DNA of 5,247 nt from Alloprevotella tannerae. GTDB taxonomy: Bacteria; Bacteroidota; Bacteroidia; Bacteroidales; Bacteroidaceae. Below, piece after piece: positions 5,067 to 5,247 of this stretch. The notes below the pieces were generated by a model. The model saw nothing but the letters and a program-made list of their open reading frames with translations, ran no database searches and had not been told where the DNA came from. The first letter of the stretch is position 1, and every line of letters begins with the position of its first letter. A program made the position numbers and the translations under genes. The DNA lies in the NCBI GenBank assembly GCA_015259305.1, contig JABZGO010000142.1, forward strand, positions 1 to 5,247. The letters run 5' to 3'.

Positions 5067-5247
5067 CATACCGCCTGATGCCGGGTATTTTGTGCGACAT
5101 GGCCGCTTAACTTTGAGCGTGCGGAAGCGAGCCAATGCACCTCCGGGCAAACCTGATCTGCTTATTTCTGCATATACTGACAGCATCGATAGAGAAGTCT
5201 CTTTTTTATCAAATAAATCACAACAAAGGTCCATCGCCGATATGTAC
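4816..5247 (+). CDS. Lipoprotein gene overlapping the membrane-protein gene (partial), outer-membrane spanin-like
   Basis: An ATG at 4816 opens a frame that stays open for 144 codons to the right edge, shifted +1 relative to the membrane-protein gene and overlapping its last 251 bases. The product begins with a classic lipoprotein signal: K7-R8, a hydrophobic core (about 9-26), then ATSC with C29 as the lipidated cysteine. No acidic surface-export signal follows the cysteine, so the protein should face the periplasm. After a Thr/Gln/Ala-rich linker comes a region with ADSASLSLS (about 67-75), GYFVRHGRLTLSVRK (about 86-100) and ISAYTDSIDRE. This pattern resembles lipoproteins I recall at this place in Bacteroidales prophages. 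An out-of-frame lipoprotein within a lysis gene recalls lambda Rz/Rz1, but at 144 or more residues it is far longer than Rz1 and is not proline-rich. An in-frame ATG at 4795 is an alternative start. The C-terminus lies outside the window. Confidence 0.75.
   Translation, partial: MLSAALKRCFAALNLVVIMGMFALFATSCRSSSYARTTDETTVAQSTIQRTTADTAAQETLILTKERVRADSASLSLSTENLRDIPPDAGYFVRHGRLTLSVRKRANAPPGKPDLLISAYTDSIDREVSFLSNKSQQRSIADMY

Noticed and set aside
4914..5234. 106-codon minus-strand frame near the right edge
   Set aside because: It is antisense to the lipoprotein, whose signal peptide and coherent downstream sequence are much stronger; no motif is visible in the minus frame.
1..5247. CRISPR array, tRNA gene, diversity-generating retroelement repeat or insertion sequence
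   Set aside because: I saw no regularly spaced direct repeats, no cloverleaf candidate, no template/variable repeat pair and no transposase. The only non-coding stretch of note is the 163-base divergent region.

Overview
The window looks like part of a tailed bacteriophage or prophage of the phylum Bacteroidota, most likely Bacteroidales. No host gene, integrase or transposase is present to settle this. The assignment rests on three things. The head, terminase and lysis proteins resemble those I remember from Mu-like/transposable prophages of Bacteroidales. The start codons follow A-rich leaders rather than Shine-Dalgarno sequences. A sequence matching the Bacteroidota -7 promoter element (TAnnTTTG) lies beside the terminase genes. 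All family assignments come from reading the translated proteins; no database search was run.

The layout is divergent. On the minus strand, reading leftwards from position 2049, are a small terminase-like helix-turn-helix protein, the large terminase, and the first 16 codons of a further gene that runs off the left edge. Only one base separates each stop from the next start, so these form a tightly coupled operon. On the plus strand, reading rightwards from 2213, are a prohead protease fused to a scaffold domain, the major capsid protein, a strong hairpin (probable terminator or attenuator), a GH24 lysozyme, a small membrane protein with a cytoplasmic-looking tail, and a lipoprotein. The lipoprotein starts inside the membrane-protein gene in another reading frame and runs off the right edge. 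The 163-base divergent region holds candidate promoters and two inverted repeats.

Functionally, the protease/scaffold and capsid protein build the prohead, and the terminase pair recognises and pumps DNA into it. The lysozyme, membrane protein and lipoprotein form a plausible lysis cassette (endolysin, then holin- or spanin-like partners for the inner and outer membranes).

I see no clearly new defence, RNA or mobile system. The most interesting points are the out-of-frame overlapping lipoprotein gene, the possible internal start that would release a separate scaffold protein from the protease gene, and the head-to-head orientation of packaging and capsid genes.
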